Shown here piece after piece: positions 8,822 to 17,132 of a DNA stretch of 46,934 nucleotides. The stretch is from an uncultured Collinsella sp. (lineage in GTDB: Bacteria > Actinomycetota > Coriobacteriia > Coriobacteriales > Coriobacteriaceae): positions 1-46,934 of the forward strand of contig CAAFZX010000025.1 in NCBI GenBank assembly GCA_900767675.1, in the 5' to 3' direction. Position numbers and translations under genes: made by a program. A model generated the notes under the pieces. That model was not told the origin of the DNA. It saw only the letters and a list, made by a program, of their open reading frames with translations, and made no database searches. Position 1 is the stretch's first letter; each line of letters starts with the position of its first letter.

Positions 8822-9352
8822 ATGACGGAATCATTTGAGCAGATTGCCGCGCACAATGAAGCGCTCGCACGCGATATCGTCGAGCGTGCAAGCGTTCGTG
8901 GAGTGACGGTTTCGACTGCTGAATCTCTGACAGCGGGTATGATCGCCTCGACGATCGCCGATATCCCCGGTGCCTCGGCGGTGCTGCGTGGTGGTGCGGT
9001 GACGTACTGCGACGAGATTAAGCATCGCGTGCTCGGCGTTGAGCAACAGACGCTCGACCGCTATACCGCGGTGTCGTATCAGACGGCGCGCGAGATGGCT
9101 GCCTGTTCGCTGGAGCTGTATCAGAGCGATATTGCCGTGAGCGCGACGGGCTATGCCGGCCCCGGTGGAGGGACCGAGGACGATCCGGCTGGCACTTTTT
9201 ATATTGGCTGGGCGTATCGTTCGGCCGACGGGGGAGTGCCGGTCGTGGACTCCATTCGTTGTCACTATGAGGGCGATCGTTCATGCGTTCGTGCCCATGC
9301 GGTCGCGGAGGCACTGGGTCGCATTGTCTGCGTGCTCGATTCTATGGAATAG
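8822..9352 (+). CDS. pncC: CinA C-terminal domain protein, nicotinamide-nucleotide amidohydrolase
   Basis: 176 residues, only the CinA C-terminal (PncC) domain; the N-terminal molybdopterin-binding-like domain of full CinA is absent. Hallmarks are VSTAESLTAGMIAS, GGAVTYCDEIKHRVLGV and SATGYAGPGGG. In the family this domain deamidates NMN to nicotinic acid mononucleotide in pyridine nucleotide recycling. It is the last gene before a hairpin at 9361-9382 and lies next to recA, the usual cinA-recA neighbourhood. The ribosome binding site is weak (TAGG), suggesting coupling to pgsA 12 nt upstream. Confidence 0.88.
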   Translation: MTESFEQIAAHNEALARDIVERASVRGVTVSTAESLTAGMIASTIADIPGASAVLRGGAVTYCDEIKHRVLGVEQQTLDRYTAVSYQTAREMAACSLELYQSDIAVSATGYAGPGGGTEDDPAGTFYIGWAYRSADGGVPVVDSIRCHYEGDRSCVRAHAVAEALGRIVCVLDSME

Positions 9353-9360
9353 ATGTGTTT

Positions 9361-9388
9361 TAAGGGGCCTCCGGGCCCCTTAATTGTG
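9361..9388 (+). terminator. Hairpin terminator after pncC
   Basis: A perfect 9-bp stem (9361-9369 with 9374-9382) closes a TCCG loop just after the pncC stop. Only a short A/T-rich tail follows, so termination strength is uncertain. It separates the rnj-pncC run from recA. Confidence 0.65.
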
Positions 9389-9494
9389 GAGATAGGGACC
9401 TCTGGCGAATTTGCTCTTTATGCAGGTAGTTGGCGTAATCTTTCTTGTCATGCCTTGCTTGGTTCGCCTGCGGTCAAGTTTTTGGCCAGTGTTT

Positions 9495-9518
9495 GGTTGG
9501 CGTTTGGTTGGGTTTTGG
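9495..9518 (+). other. G-rich tract able to form a two-tetrad quadruplex
   Basis: Plus strand reads GGTTGGCGTTTGGTTGGG then TTTTGG, with an 11-bp near tandem repeat at 9491-9512. The spacing of four GG pairs resembles two-tetrad G-quadruplexes. It lies about 33 nt upstream of the recA -35 box in the otherwise gene-free 9383-9550 stretch. Function is unknown. Confidence 0.3.
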
Positions 9519-9550
9519 AAAGGTCGGCTGCATATGATTTATCTGAACGG

Positions 9551-9579
9551 TTGACCACGAACAGCCGTTCGTTTATTAT
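9551..9579 (+). promoter_or_regulatory. recA promoter with LexA (SOS) box in the spacer
   Basis: TTGACC (9551-9556) and TATTAT (9574-9579) are 17 nt apart. The spacer contains CGAACAGCCGTTCG (9558-9571), a perfect 5-bp inverted repeat of the Gram-positive SOS type CGAAC-N4-GTTCG. LexA bound here would block RNA polymerase. The same box type is found around lexA at 19778-19847, which supports the call. Confidence 0.88.
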
Positions 9580-9609
9580 CGATGCAGGTTGTTAAGAGGA
9601 GGGCTATTC

Positions 9610-10758
9610 ATGGCCAAGAATTCAGGTCCCGTACGTACCGTTCATGCTCGCACGACGGGTAAAGAGCGCGATGAGATGATCGCCACCACCAAGGCCGAGA
9701 TCGAGAAGAAATTCGGCCAGGGTTCCATCATGAGGTACGGCGACGGTGGCCCCGAACTTGAGGTCGAGGCCATTCCCACGGGCGCTCTGGCCCTCGATGC
9801 CGCGCTGGGCATCGGCGGCGTGCCGCGCGGTCGTATCGTCGAGATTTACGGTCCCGAGTCCTCCGGTAAGACAACGCTTTCGCTCGAGATTTTGGCAGAG
9901 GCCCAGGCTATGGGCGGCGTCGTGGCATTTATCGATGCCGAGCACGCGCTCGATCCCACGTATGCCGCACGTATCGGCGTGGACATCGATGAGGTCCTCA
10001 TTTCCCAGCCCGATACGGGCGAGCAGGCGCTCGAGATCGTCGACATGCTCGTGCGCTCTGGCGCCATCGACGCCATCGTCGTCGACTCTGTCGCCGCTTT
10101 GACCCCGCGTGCCGAGATCGAGGGCGAGATCGGCGATACTACGGTCGGCCTTCAAGCCCGTCTGATGAGCCAGGCGCTCCGTAAGCTCGCCGGCTCGCTC
10201 GCCAAATCTAAAACGACCTGCATCTTCATTAACCAGCTGCGCGAGAAGATCGGCGTCATGTTCGGCAACCCCGAGACCACGACGGGCGGCCGCGCCCTCA
10301 AGTTCTTCTCGTCGGTGCGCATCGATATTCGCCGCATCGACAGCATCAAGCTCAAGGACGAGGTCATCGGCAATCGCGTGCGTGCCAAGGTCGTTAAGAA
10401 CAAGGTGGCCGCTCCGTTCCGCTCTGCCGAGTTCGACATCATGTACGGCACGGGCATCTCTAAGGAAGGCTCGATTCTGGACATGGCTGTCGAGTGCGGT
10501 ATCTGCAAAAAGATGGGCTCTTGGTTTGCTTACGGTGAGGACAAGCTCGGTAATGGTCGCGAGGCCGCTAAGGCATTCCTGCGCGAACACCCCGATTGTG
10601 CTGACGAGATCGAGCATAAGGTTCGCCTCGCCTGCGGCCTTGAATTCGATGACGACGCTCCGTCCGAGGTCGAGCTGACCGATCAGCCCGAAACTGAGGA
10701 GTTCGATGAGCTTTACGCCATCGATGGCTCCGCGATGCTCGATGATGATGACGAGTAG
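9610..10758 (+). CDS. recA: Recombinase RecA
   Basis: 382 residues. Walker A is GPESSGKTT (about 81-89), with the GQGSIMRYGDG opening, INQLREKIGVMFGNPETTTGGRALKFF (L2 and homologous-pairing region), and the C-terminal KMGSWFAYGEDKLGNGRE block. The acidic tail (ending DDDDE) is longer than in the E. coli protein. It forms ATP-dependent filaments on single-stranded DNA for strand exchange and stimulates LexA self-cleavage. The frame is open to TTG at 9589, but AGGAGG at 9597-9602 lies 7 nt before the ATG at 9610, which I choose. It is SOS-controlled by the box above, and recX follows 11 nt after the stop. Confidence 0.98.
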   Translation: MAKNSGPVRTVHARTTGKERDEMIATTKAEIEKKFGQGSIMRYGDGGPELEVEAIPTGALALDAALGIGGVPRGRIVEIYGPESSGKTTLSLEILAEAQAMGGVVAFIDAEHALDPTYAARIGVDIDEVLISQPDTGEQALEIVDMLVRSGAIDAIVVDSVAALTPRAEIEGEIGDTTVGLQARLMSQALRKLAGSLAKSKTTCIFINQLREKIGVMFGNPETTTGGRALKFFSSVRIDIRRIDSIKLKDEVIGNRVRAKVVKNKVAAPFRSAEFDIMYGTGISKEGSILDMAVECGICKKMGSWFAYGEDKLGNGREAAKAFLREHPDCADEIEHKVRLACGLEFDDDAPSEVELTDQPETEEFDELYAIDGSAMLDDDDE

Positions 10759-10769
10759 CGGATGCCCTC

Positions 10770-11462
10770 ATGTCGTATACGGTGACCGAGGCAACGGTCG
10801 TCTTTCCCGATAAAAAGGCGGCCTCCTCGTTTTCGAGTGGGTATGCATCAAAAAAGCCTTGTGCACATATCGACTGTGAGCTCGAGGGCGGTTTTGAACG
10901 ATCCATCTGGATTCCTGTTCGTGTCGCGCGCCTATTCCTTAAAAATCGCCCCGATCTTCCCTGCGATTGGGATGAGTTTCGCGAGGCGGTCCAGCTCATT
11001 GAGCGTAAATGCGCGCTTACCATGGTGACTGAGATGCTGTCGCGCCGCGACCATGCCACGGGTGAGGTCCGTGACAAGCTGGCTCGTTACGGATTTCGCC
11101 AGCCCGCAATTGATTTTGCCGTCCAGCGTGCCACTGAGTATCGCTTTTTAGATGAGAACCGCTTTTGTTCTTACTTTATCGAGGAACGCAAACGACGCGG
11201 CTGGGGACAGCGCAAGATTGAGACCGAGCTCAAGCGCCGCCATGTCGTACTCGATGATATCCCTGGCTATCCCGAGGATTATTTTGCCGTGGAGGACGAC
11301 TTGGCTCGCGCATCGGCTTTACTCACGAAGCGTCGCATTCCCGAGACGCGTGGATTCGAAAAGCTCGTTCGGTTTTTGATGGGCAAGGGCTTTTCGTACC
11401 ACATCGCCGCCGATGCCGTTAAGGCGCGTCTCGATGCCGATCGTGAGGAATGTGCAGTTTAG
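10770..11462 (+). CDS. recX: Regulatory protein RecX
   Basis: 230 residues, somewhat longer than typical RecX. The RecX repeats are visible: LSRRDHATGEVRDKLARYGF, then FLDENRFCSYFIEERKRRGWGQRKIETELKRR, and a third repeat near ETRGFEKLVRFLMGKGFSY. RecX binds RecA filaments and limits their activity. About 85 extra N-terminal residues are of unclear role. It directly follows recA with no promoter between, so the same SOS box should induce both. The ribosome binding site is poor, suggesting lower expression than RecA. Confidence 0.9.
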   Translation: MSYTVTEATVVFPDKKAASSFSSGYASKKPCAHIDCELEGGFERSIWIPVRVARLFLKNRPDLPCDWDEFREAVQLIERKCALTMVTEMLSRRDHATGEVRDKLARYGFRQPAIDFAVQRATEYRFLDENRFCSYFIEERKRRGWGQRKIETELKRRHVVLDDIPGYPEDYFAVEDDLARASALLTKRRIPETRGFEKLVRFLMGKGFSYHIAADAVKARLDADREECAV

Positions 11463-11465
11463 ACA

Positions 11466-11486
11466 CATGCTAGAAGCATGCGTTTT
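11466..11486 (+). terminator. Short hairpin terminator after recX
   Basis: A 6-bp stem CATGCT/AGCATG with an AGA loop, followed by CGTTTT, 3 nt after the recX stop. Short, so only a moderate call. Confidence 0.45.
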
Positions 11487-11535
11487 GCGTACCTGCCGTT
11501 CACCGCGTTTTAGACGCCGTGCTGGGTGCATTTAT

Positions 11536-11564
11536 TTGACAGTTGTTGCGGTTCAACGTACGAT
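11536..11564 (+). promoter_or_regulatory. Sigma-A type promoter of the rny operon
   Basis: TTGACA (11536-11541) and TACGAT (11559-11564) are separated by 17 nt. The 5' leader would be about 160 nt and contains an imperfect hairpin at 11672-11693, before AGGAG at 11721. Confidence 0.7.
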
Positions 11565-11730
11565 AATCACTGTCATTTGCTTTGTGATATGTGCTCATCT
11601 TTGATGAGTTTGTTTATATGTTTATCTGTATCCGACCCGCATAAGCTGCGCCCATATTACTCAAATGTCGCGAGCCGTTCGCATGGACGGTTCGCTTTGT
11701 TGTGTAACGAATCCATAAAAAGGAGTGAGC

Positions 11731-13281
11731 ATGCCTATCATCGCAGCGCTCGTTGGCATCGTTTTGGGTGTCATCGCCGCCATTGCCTACATGCGCACCG
11801 CCAAGCAGGGTAGTCTTCACGAGGCCGACGAAAAGATTCAGTCGGCACACGCACAGGCTGAGTCCCTAATCGGTGATGCAAAGCGTCAGGCCGAGACCCT
11901 CAAAAAAGAGGCTCTGCTCGAGGCTAAAGAAGAGATCATCAAGAACAAGCAGGCTGCCGAGGCCGAGGACAAGCAGCGTAAGAACGAGATTCGTACGCTC
12001 GAGAATCGCGTGATGCAGCGCGAGGAGTCCCTCGATCGCCGCAACGATGCCCTCGACAAGCGTGAGCATCAGCTGTCCAGCCAGGCTGGCCAGGTCGAGA
12101 AGCGTTCCCGCGAGCTTGAGGAGCTCTGCGCCAAGCAGACCTCGGAGCTCGAGCGCATCGCCGACCTGACCCGCGAGGACGCTCACAAGGAGCTCCTCGA
12201 CAAGGTTCGCGGCGAGGTTACCCACGAGGCCGCCACGATCATCCGAGAGTCCGAGCAGCAGGTTCGCGCCGAGTGCCACAAGACCGCCCAGGAGATCCTA
12301 TCCCTAGCGATTCAGCGCTGCGCCGCCGATCACACCGCCGAGGTCACCGTTACCTCCGTGCACATTCCTTCCGATGACCTCAAGGGTCGCATCATCGGCC
12401 GCGAAGGTCGCAACATCCGCACCTTCGAGCAGGTTTCCGGCGTCAACCTCGTGATCGATGATACGCCCGAGACCGTCGTGCTTTCGAGCTTCGACCCGGT
12501 CCGTCGCGAGACCGCCCGCGTCGCCCTCGAGAACCTCATCGCCGACGGCCGTATTCACCCTGCCCGCATCGAGGAGATGTATCACAAGGCCGCCGACTTG
12601 GTTCAGCAGCGCGTGCGCGAGGCTGGTGAACAGGCTGCCTTCGATACCGGTATCCACGATCTGCACCCCGAGATCGTTAAGACCCTGGGTGCTCTGCGCT
12701 ACCGCACCTCGTTTGGTCAGAACGTGCTCCAGCATTCCCTCGAGGTTTCCGACCTGTGCGGCGTGATGGCTTCCGAGCTTGGCCTGGACGTTGTGACCGC
12801 CAAGCGTGCCGGCCTGCTGCACGATCTTGGCAAGGCTATCGACCATGACGTCGAGGGCCCGCATGCCGTTATCGGCGCCGAGCTTGCCCGTCGCTATGGC
12901 GAGAAGCCCGTTATCGTTCACGCTATCGAGGCTCACCACGCCGACGTCGACCCCAACACGGTGCTCGATGTTTTGGTCCAAGCTGCCGATGCCGTTTCTG
13001 CCTCTCGCCCCGGCGCTCGTCGCGAATCGGCCGAGAACTATATCAAGCGCCTTGAGAAGCTCGAGGAGATTGCCAACTCCCATGACGGCGTCGAGCGTAC
13101 CTATGCCATGCAGGCTGGTCGCGAGGTCCACGTCATGGTTCAGCCGGACAAGATTTCCGATGCTCAGTCCACGGTCTTGGCTCATGACATCGCCCATCAG
13201 ATCGAGGAAGAGATGGAGTATCCCGGTCAGGTGCGCGTCGTCGTGATTCGCGAGAGCCGCGCTGTCGATATCGCTAAATAA
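11731..13281 (+). CDS. rny: Ribonuclease Y
   Basis: 516 residues. One N-terminal membrane segment (about 3-21), a long Glu/Lys/Arg-rich coiled coil (25-190), a KH RNA-binding domain with the GRIIGREGR loop (about 218-226), and an HD domain with LLHDLGKA (His364-Asp365) and IEAHHAD. This membrane-anchored endoribonuclease starts mRNA turnover in Gram-positive bacteria. GTG at 11725 is in frame but overlaps the AGGAG site (11721-11725), so ATG at 11731 is the start. The window thus encodes both RNase J and RNase Y, as in Bacillus-type degradosomes. The next gene begins 1 nt after the stop. Confidence 0.96.
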   Translation: MPIIAALVGIVLGVIAAIAYMRTAKQGSLHEADEKIQSAHAQAESLIGDAKRQAETLKKEALLEAKEEIIKNKQAAEAEDKQRKNEIRTLENRVMQREESLDRRNDALDKREHQLSSQAGQVEKRSRELEELCAKQTSELERIADLTREDAHKELLDKVRGEVTHEAATIIRESEQQVRAECHKTAQEILSLAIQRCAADHTAEVTVTSVHIPSDDLKGRIIGREGRNIRTFEQVSGVNLVIDDTPETVVLSSFDPVRRETARVALENLIADGRIHPARIEEMYHKAADLVQQRVREAGEQAAFDTGIHDLHPEIVKTLGALRYRTSFGQNVLQHSLEVSDLCGVMASELGLDVVTAKRAGLLHDLGKAIDHDVEGPHAVIGAELARRYGEKPVIVHAIEAHHADVDPNTVLDVLVQAADAVSASRPGARRESAENYIKRLEKLEEIANSHDGVERTYAMQAGREVHVMVQPDKISDAQSTVLAHDIAHQIEEEMEYPGQVRVVVIRESRAVDIAK

Positions 13282-13282
13282 T

Positions 13283-14368
13283 ATGAACGACGCGAACGAG
13301 CTCATCTCATTTATCGCGTCGATGTCGGGGGAGGGCAACCTTCGCGTCGAGGAGAACCTTGGCGAGGGGTATGTCCGCCTCCGCGTTTCGGAGGCCGAGC
13401 GGCGCCAGGCTAAGCACGACATTCAGCATGTCGAGGACATCGTCATCGAAATGCTCCGTAATGCTCGCGATGCCGGCGCCGACAAGGTCTATCTCGCCAC
13501 GACCAAGGAAGATGGCGTCCGTACGCTCGTCTTTCTGGATAACGGCTCGGGCGTGCCGCAGGATATGCAGGGGCGCATCTTCGATGCCCGCGTTACCTCC
13601 AAGCTCGAGAGCATGAAGATGGATCGTTGGGGCGTCCACGGTCGAGGCATGGCATTGTTCTCGATTAAGCAGAACACCGACGAGGCACGCGTTATCGCGT
13701 CGGATGTTGACCTGGGCTCGGTCTTTAAGGTGAGCGTCGCTACCGACCGCCTTAGCGAGCGCGCCGATCAGTCCAGCTGGCCTCAGGCCGTGAAGGACGA
13801 GGACGGTCACTATGTTTGTGCCCGTGGCCCTCACAACATCATTCGCGCCGCTTGCGAGTTTGCCCTCGAGGAGCTGCGCGCCTGTGATGTCTATCTGGGG
13901 TCTCCGTCCGAGATCGCCGCGACGCTGCATGCGCAGGCCTCCAGTCGTCTCGATGCTTCTCGTCTTTTGTTTATCGATGACGAAGCCGAGCTTCCTGTGG
14001 TCGATCGCCTGGGTCTTGCTTCGGATGCGGAAGATTTTATCCGTATTTGTTCGGGGTTGGGCCTTGAGATGTCCGAGCGTACGGCGCATCGTATCTTGGC
14101 GGGCCAGATTAAGCCCGTTCGCGGTGTGACCGCACGTCTGCTACGCGAGCGCGATTCGTCCTCACATACGTCTGCTCCGGTCGATCTCGCCAAAGATCGT
14201 CGCGGGCTGCGTATCGCCAAGGACGATATGGCGCAGTTCTCGCGAGCAGTGGAGCGCGACTTTAACGATCTTGCATCGCGGTATTATCTCAACCTTTGCG
14301 GCGACCCCAAGATTCGTGTTTCGCGTGATCGTATTACCGTGACGTTCGATCTTGCCAAAGAGGAATAG
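13283..14368 (+). CDS. Uncharacterised GHKL-type ATP-binding protein
   Basis: 361 residues. The N-terminal half has Bergerat-fold motifs: N-box with Glu56 and Asn60 (EMLRNARDAG), G1 box DNGSGV (86-91) and G2 box GVHGRGMAL (117-125), as in Hsp90, MutL and histidine kinases. No kinase H-box, MutL endonuclease or Hsp90 middle domain is recognisable. The C-terminal half (about 170-361) is alpha/beta-rich, matches nothing I know, and has a conserved-looking KPVRGVTARLLRERD stretch. Its ATG lies 1 nt after the rny stop and spoVS follows, so a role tied to RNA decay or to SpoVS is suggested by position only. I do not recognise a named family. Confidence 0.7.
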   Translation: MNDANELISFIASMSGEGNLRVEENLGEGYVRLRVSEAERRQAKHDIQHVEDIVIEMLRNARDAGADKVYLATTKEDGVRTLVFLDNGSGVPQDMQGRIFDARVTSKLESMKMDRWGVHGRGMALFSIKQNTDEARVIASDVDLGSVFKVSVATDRLSERADQSSWPQAVKDEDGHYVCARGPHNIIRAACEFALEELRACDVYLGSPSEIAATLHAQASSRLDASRLLFIDDEAELPVVDRLGLASDAEDFIRICSGLGLEMSERTAHRILAGQIKPVRGVTARLLRERDSSSHTSAPVDLAKDRRGLRIAKDDMAQFSRAVERDFNDLASRYYLNLCGDPKIRVSRDRITVTFDLAKEE

Positions 14369-14442
14369 CATCTTTACCGAGTCCGTTCGGTACGATACAG
14401 TTATTGCAGTTAAAACGTACTTTTAAACGCAGGAGTTTCTTC

Positions 14443-14760
14443 ATGGATTGCCTGAAGGTATCAAGCAAATCGTCGCCCGCGTCCGTTGCCGGCGCCATTG
14501 CCGGCATGGTCAAAGATGGTGTTCCCGTCAATATTCAGTGTGTCGGCGCGGGCGCCGTCAACCAGGCCATTAAGGCTGTGGCCATTGCACGCGGATTTTT
14601 GATTCCGACCGGGTTTGATATTTCCTGCGCGCCGGTGTTCTCCGACATCGTCATCAACGGGGAGTCGCGCACGGCCATCCGTCTTTCTATTTACGTTCAT
14701 CAAATTAATCGAGCTGCTATGGATAACGTTGTGATGGACGACGTTAAGCCTGTGGCATAG
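14443..14760 (+). CDS. spoVS: Stage V sporulation protein S (SpoVS)
   Basis: 105 residues, about 20 longer than the usual ~86. The SpoVS/Alba-like core is clear: LKVSSKSSPASVAGAIAGMV, then GAGAVNQAIKAVAIARGF, SDIVINGESRTAIRLSI. In sporulating Firmicutes SpoVS affects spore coat assembly and cortex completion; related Alba-fold proteins bind nucleic acid. No other sporulation gene is visible here and Collinsella is not known to sporulate, so another role is likely. The frame opens at 14404, but AGGAG at 14431-14435 supports the ATG at 14443. The C-terminal extension (NRAAMDNVVMDDVKPVA) is acidic and may be lineage-specific. Confidence 0.9.
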   Translation: MDCLKVSSKSSPASVAGAIAGMVKDGVPVNIQCVGAGAVNQAIKAVAIARGFLIPTGFDISCAPVFSDIVINGESRTAIRLSIYVHQINRAAMDNVVMDDVKPVA

Positions 14761-14823
14761 AGCGTTTACTCTTTGCCTGCCCTCTTTGATTCCGCCTATT
14801 CCACCTCGTTAGGACTTATACAC

Positions 14824-16194
14824 ATGGACCAGGGTTCCGTACGCGATATTCTTGCCGGTAAAACCTACTTTATCCGCACCTTTGGCTGCCAGATGAATCA
14901 GCACGACTCCGAGCGCGTGAGTGGCCTGCTCGACTCGTATGGCTGCCTCATGGCGCTCGATCCGGAGCATGCTGACATTGTCGTGTTCATGACGTGCTGC
15001 GTTCGCGAGGCAGCCGACACCCGTCTGTACGGTCAGTGCAACTCTTGTAAGAGCCTCCCGCCTTCGCCCTCGGGCAAGCGCGTGGTCGCTGTGGGCGGCT
15101 GCATCGCGCAGCGCGACGGCGAGGGCCTGCTCACCAATGTCGATAACGTCAATGTCATCTTTGGCACGCATTCCATCGCGCATGTGGCCGAGCTCATTGC
15201 CGAGGCATTCTTGGACGGCAAGCGTCATATTCGCACCAATGAGCACGAGGACACGGATGCTATGAGCATGCCGTGGCATCGTGAAACCCAGTATCACGCG
15301 TGGGTCCCCATTATGACGGGCTGCAACAATTTCTGCACCTATTGCATCGTGCCGTATGTGCGCGGTCGCGAAAAGAGCCGCCCTTTCGAGGAGATTGTCG
15401 ACGAGGTGACCGGCCTAGTACGCCAGGGCGTGCGTGAGATCACGCTTCTGGGTCAAAACGTCAACTCCTATGGTCGCGATCTGTTTGGCAAGCCGCGCTT
15501 TGCCGACCTGTTGCGTGCCGTGGGCGATACGGGTGTGGAGCGCATCTTCTTTACTTCCTCGCACCCCAAAGATCTGCTGCCCGAGACCATTGACGCTATG
15601 GCCGAGACGCCTGCCGTCATGCCGCAACTGCACCTGGCAGTTCAGTCGGGCTCGACGCGCATCCTTAAAGAGATGAATCGTCGCTATACGCGTGAGGATT
15701 ATCTGGGACTCGTCGATCGCATCCGCAATCGTATGCCCGATATCGCGCTTTCGACCGATATCATCGTGGGCTTCCCCGGCGAGACCGAGGAAGACTTTGA
15801 GCAGACGCTCTCGCTTGCCGAGACGGTCCGTTATGCTCAGGCCTATACGTTTATCTATTCCAAGCGCGCTGGTACTCCGGCCGCCGAGATTGACGATCCT
15901 ACGCCGCATGAGGTAATTCTCGAGCGCTTCAACCGTCTGGTGAAAGTTATCGAGACTACAGCGCACGAGTATAATCAGGGTGAGCTCCACACCGTTGTGC
16001 CGGCGCTTATTGAGGGTACGAGCAAAAAGAATGACGCGGTGCTGCTGGGCAAGAGTCCTAAGAATCAGACCGTTCATGCACCGATTCCCGAGGGCTACAG
16101 CATCGATCAGCTGGTTGGCAAGATTGTCGATGTTGACATCGACGTTGCCAAGACGTGGTATCTGTCCGGATCCGTTGTGGGCGAGCCGCGCTAA
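14824..16194 (+). CDS. miaB: tRNA-2-methylthio-N6-isopentenyladenosine synthase MiaB
   Basis: 456 residues. The methylthiotransferase domain has cysteines in TFGCQMNQHDS, TCCVREAAD and GGCIAQ. The radical SAM motif is Cys167/171/174 (CNNFCTYC) followed by VPYVRGREKSR, and a TRAM domain lies at the C-terminus. It methylthiolates i6A37 of tRNAs reading UNN codons; its substrate base is made by MiaA, encoded next. The frame is open to TTG at 14773, but AGGA at 14811-14814 and the family start favour ATG at 14824. The stop overlaps the miaA start by 1 nt (TAATG), so translation is coupled. Confidence 0.95.
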   Translation: MDQGSVRDILAGKTYFIRTFGCQMNQHDSERVSGLLDSYGCLMALDPEHADIVVFMTCCVREAADTRLYGQCNSCKSLPPSPSGKRVVAVGGCIAQRDGEGLLTNVDNVNVIFGTHSIAHVAELIAEAFLDGKRHIRTNEHEDTDAMSMPWHRETQYHAWVPIMTGCNNFCTYCIVPYVRGREKSRPFEEIVDEVTGLVRQGVREITLLGQNVNSYGRDLFGKPRFADLLRAVGDTGVERIFFTSSHPKDLLPETIDAMAETPAVMPQLHLAVQSGSTRILKEMNRRYTREDYLGLVDRIRNRMPDIALSTDIIVGFPGETEEDFEQTLSLAETVRYAQAYTFIYSKRAGTPAAEIDDPTPHEVILERFNRLVKVIETTAHEYNQGELHTVVPALIEGTSKKNDAVLLGKSPKNQTVHAPIPEGYSIDQLVGKIVDVDIDVAKTWYLSGSVVGEPR

Positions 16195-17132
16195 TGATTT
16201 CTCCCGGGGCAGGCCTTTCCGCCGTTGCGATTGTCGGTCCGACCGCGGTTGGCAAAAGTGATGCCGCAGATCGTTTGGCGGCTCGCCTTTCGTCGGAAGT
16301 GCTGTCGTGTGACGCGATGCAAATCTATCGAGGCATGGATATCGGTACTGCCAAGATGGCACCCGAGGAATGCACGGCGCCGCTACGCCTGGTCGATATT
16401 GTTGAACCGGGCTTTGCATATTCTGCGGCGCTGTATCAGGCAGACGCTCGTGTACATGTTGAGCGCTTGCTGGGCGAGGGCCGCCTACCGGTGTTTTGCG
16501 GGGGTACAGGCCTGTATCTCAAGGCCGCCCTGGATGAGATGGATTTTCCCTCGGGCGAGCTTGAGGACGATCGCCGCGCAGGGTATCAGGAGCTTGCCGA
16601 GCGCATAGGCGAGGAAGCGCTGCACGCGTTGCTTGCCGAGCGTGACCCCGAGTCCGCTGCGGTCATCCACCCCCATAATGTTCGTCGTGTGATTCGCGCG
16701 CTCGAAATGCATGATGATGGCGTATCCTACGCGCAGCAAAAGTCGCAGTTTAGTGTTCCGCGCGAGCATTATCACGCTCTGTGGTTTGGATTGTTGCGTA
16801 ATCGCGAGGCGCTTTACGAGCGTATTAACCTACGCGTCGATTTGATGTTTGAGCAGGGTCTAGTTGATGAGGTTCGCGGTCTTATGGACCAGGGGCTGGG
16901 AGATGCCCTGACTTCGATGCAGGCGATTGGCTATAAAGAGATTATCGATGCCTTTGACGGCGTGATTTCTATGGATGAGGCTCGCGAACTCATCAAGATG
17001 CGTTCGCGTCGCTATGCCAAGCGTCAGCTTTCGTGGTTTAAACGCGATGACCGCATCGTGTGGTTCGATATGGACGAGTTTACGATCGATGAGGTCGTTG
17101 AGGATATCCTTCACCGTATCGAGGTGGCCTAA
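16194..17132 (+). CDS. miaA: tRNA dimethylallyltransferase MiaA
   Basis: 312 residues. The P-loop GPTAVGKSD lies near residues 15-23, with SCDAMQIYRGMDIGTAK, FCGGTGLYLKA, MQAIGYKEI and the C-terminal RRYAKRQLSWFKRD blocks. It transfers a dimethylallyl group to A37 of tRNA, giving the substrate of MiaB. The start is fixed by the TAATG overlap with miaB; the in-frame extension to 16155 lies inside miaB and is discarded. The stop overlaps hflX by 1 nt in the same TAATG manner. Confidence 0.95.
   Translation: MISPGAGLSAVAIVGPTAVGKSDAADRLAARLSSEVLSCDAMQIYRGMDIGTAKMAPEECTAPLRLVDIVEPGFAYSAALYQADARVHVERLLGEGRLPVFCGGTGLYLKAALDEMDFPSGELEDDRRAGYQELAERIGEEALHALLAERDPESAAVIHPHNVRRVIRALEMHDDGVSYAQQKSQFSVPREHYHALWFGLLRNREALYERINLRVDLMFEQGLVDEVRGLMDQGLGDALTSMQAIGYKEIIDAFDGVISMDEARELIKMRSRRYAKRQLSWFKRDDRIVWFDMDEFTIDEVVEDILHRIEVA

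Noticed and set aside
14443..14760. Evidence of a sporulation locus
   Set aside because: spoVS alone is widespread in non-sporulating bacteria; no other sporulation genes accompany it.
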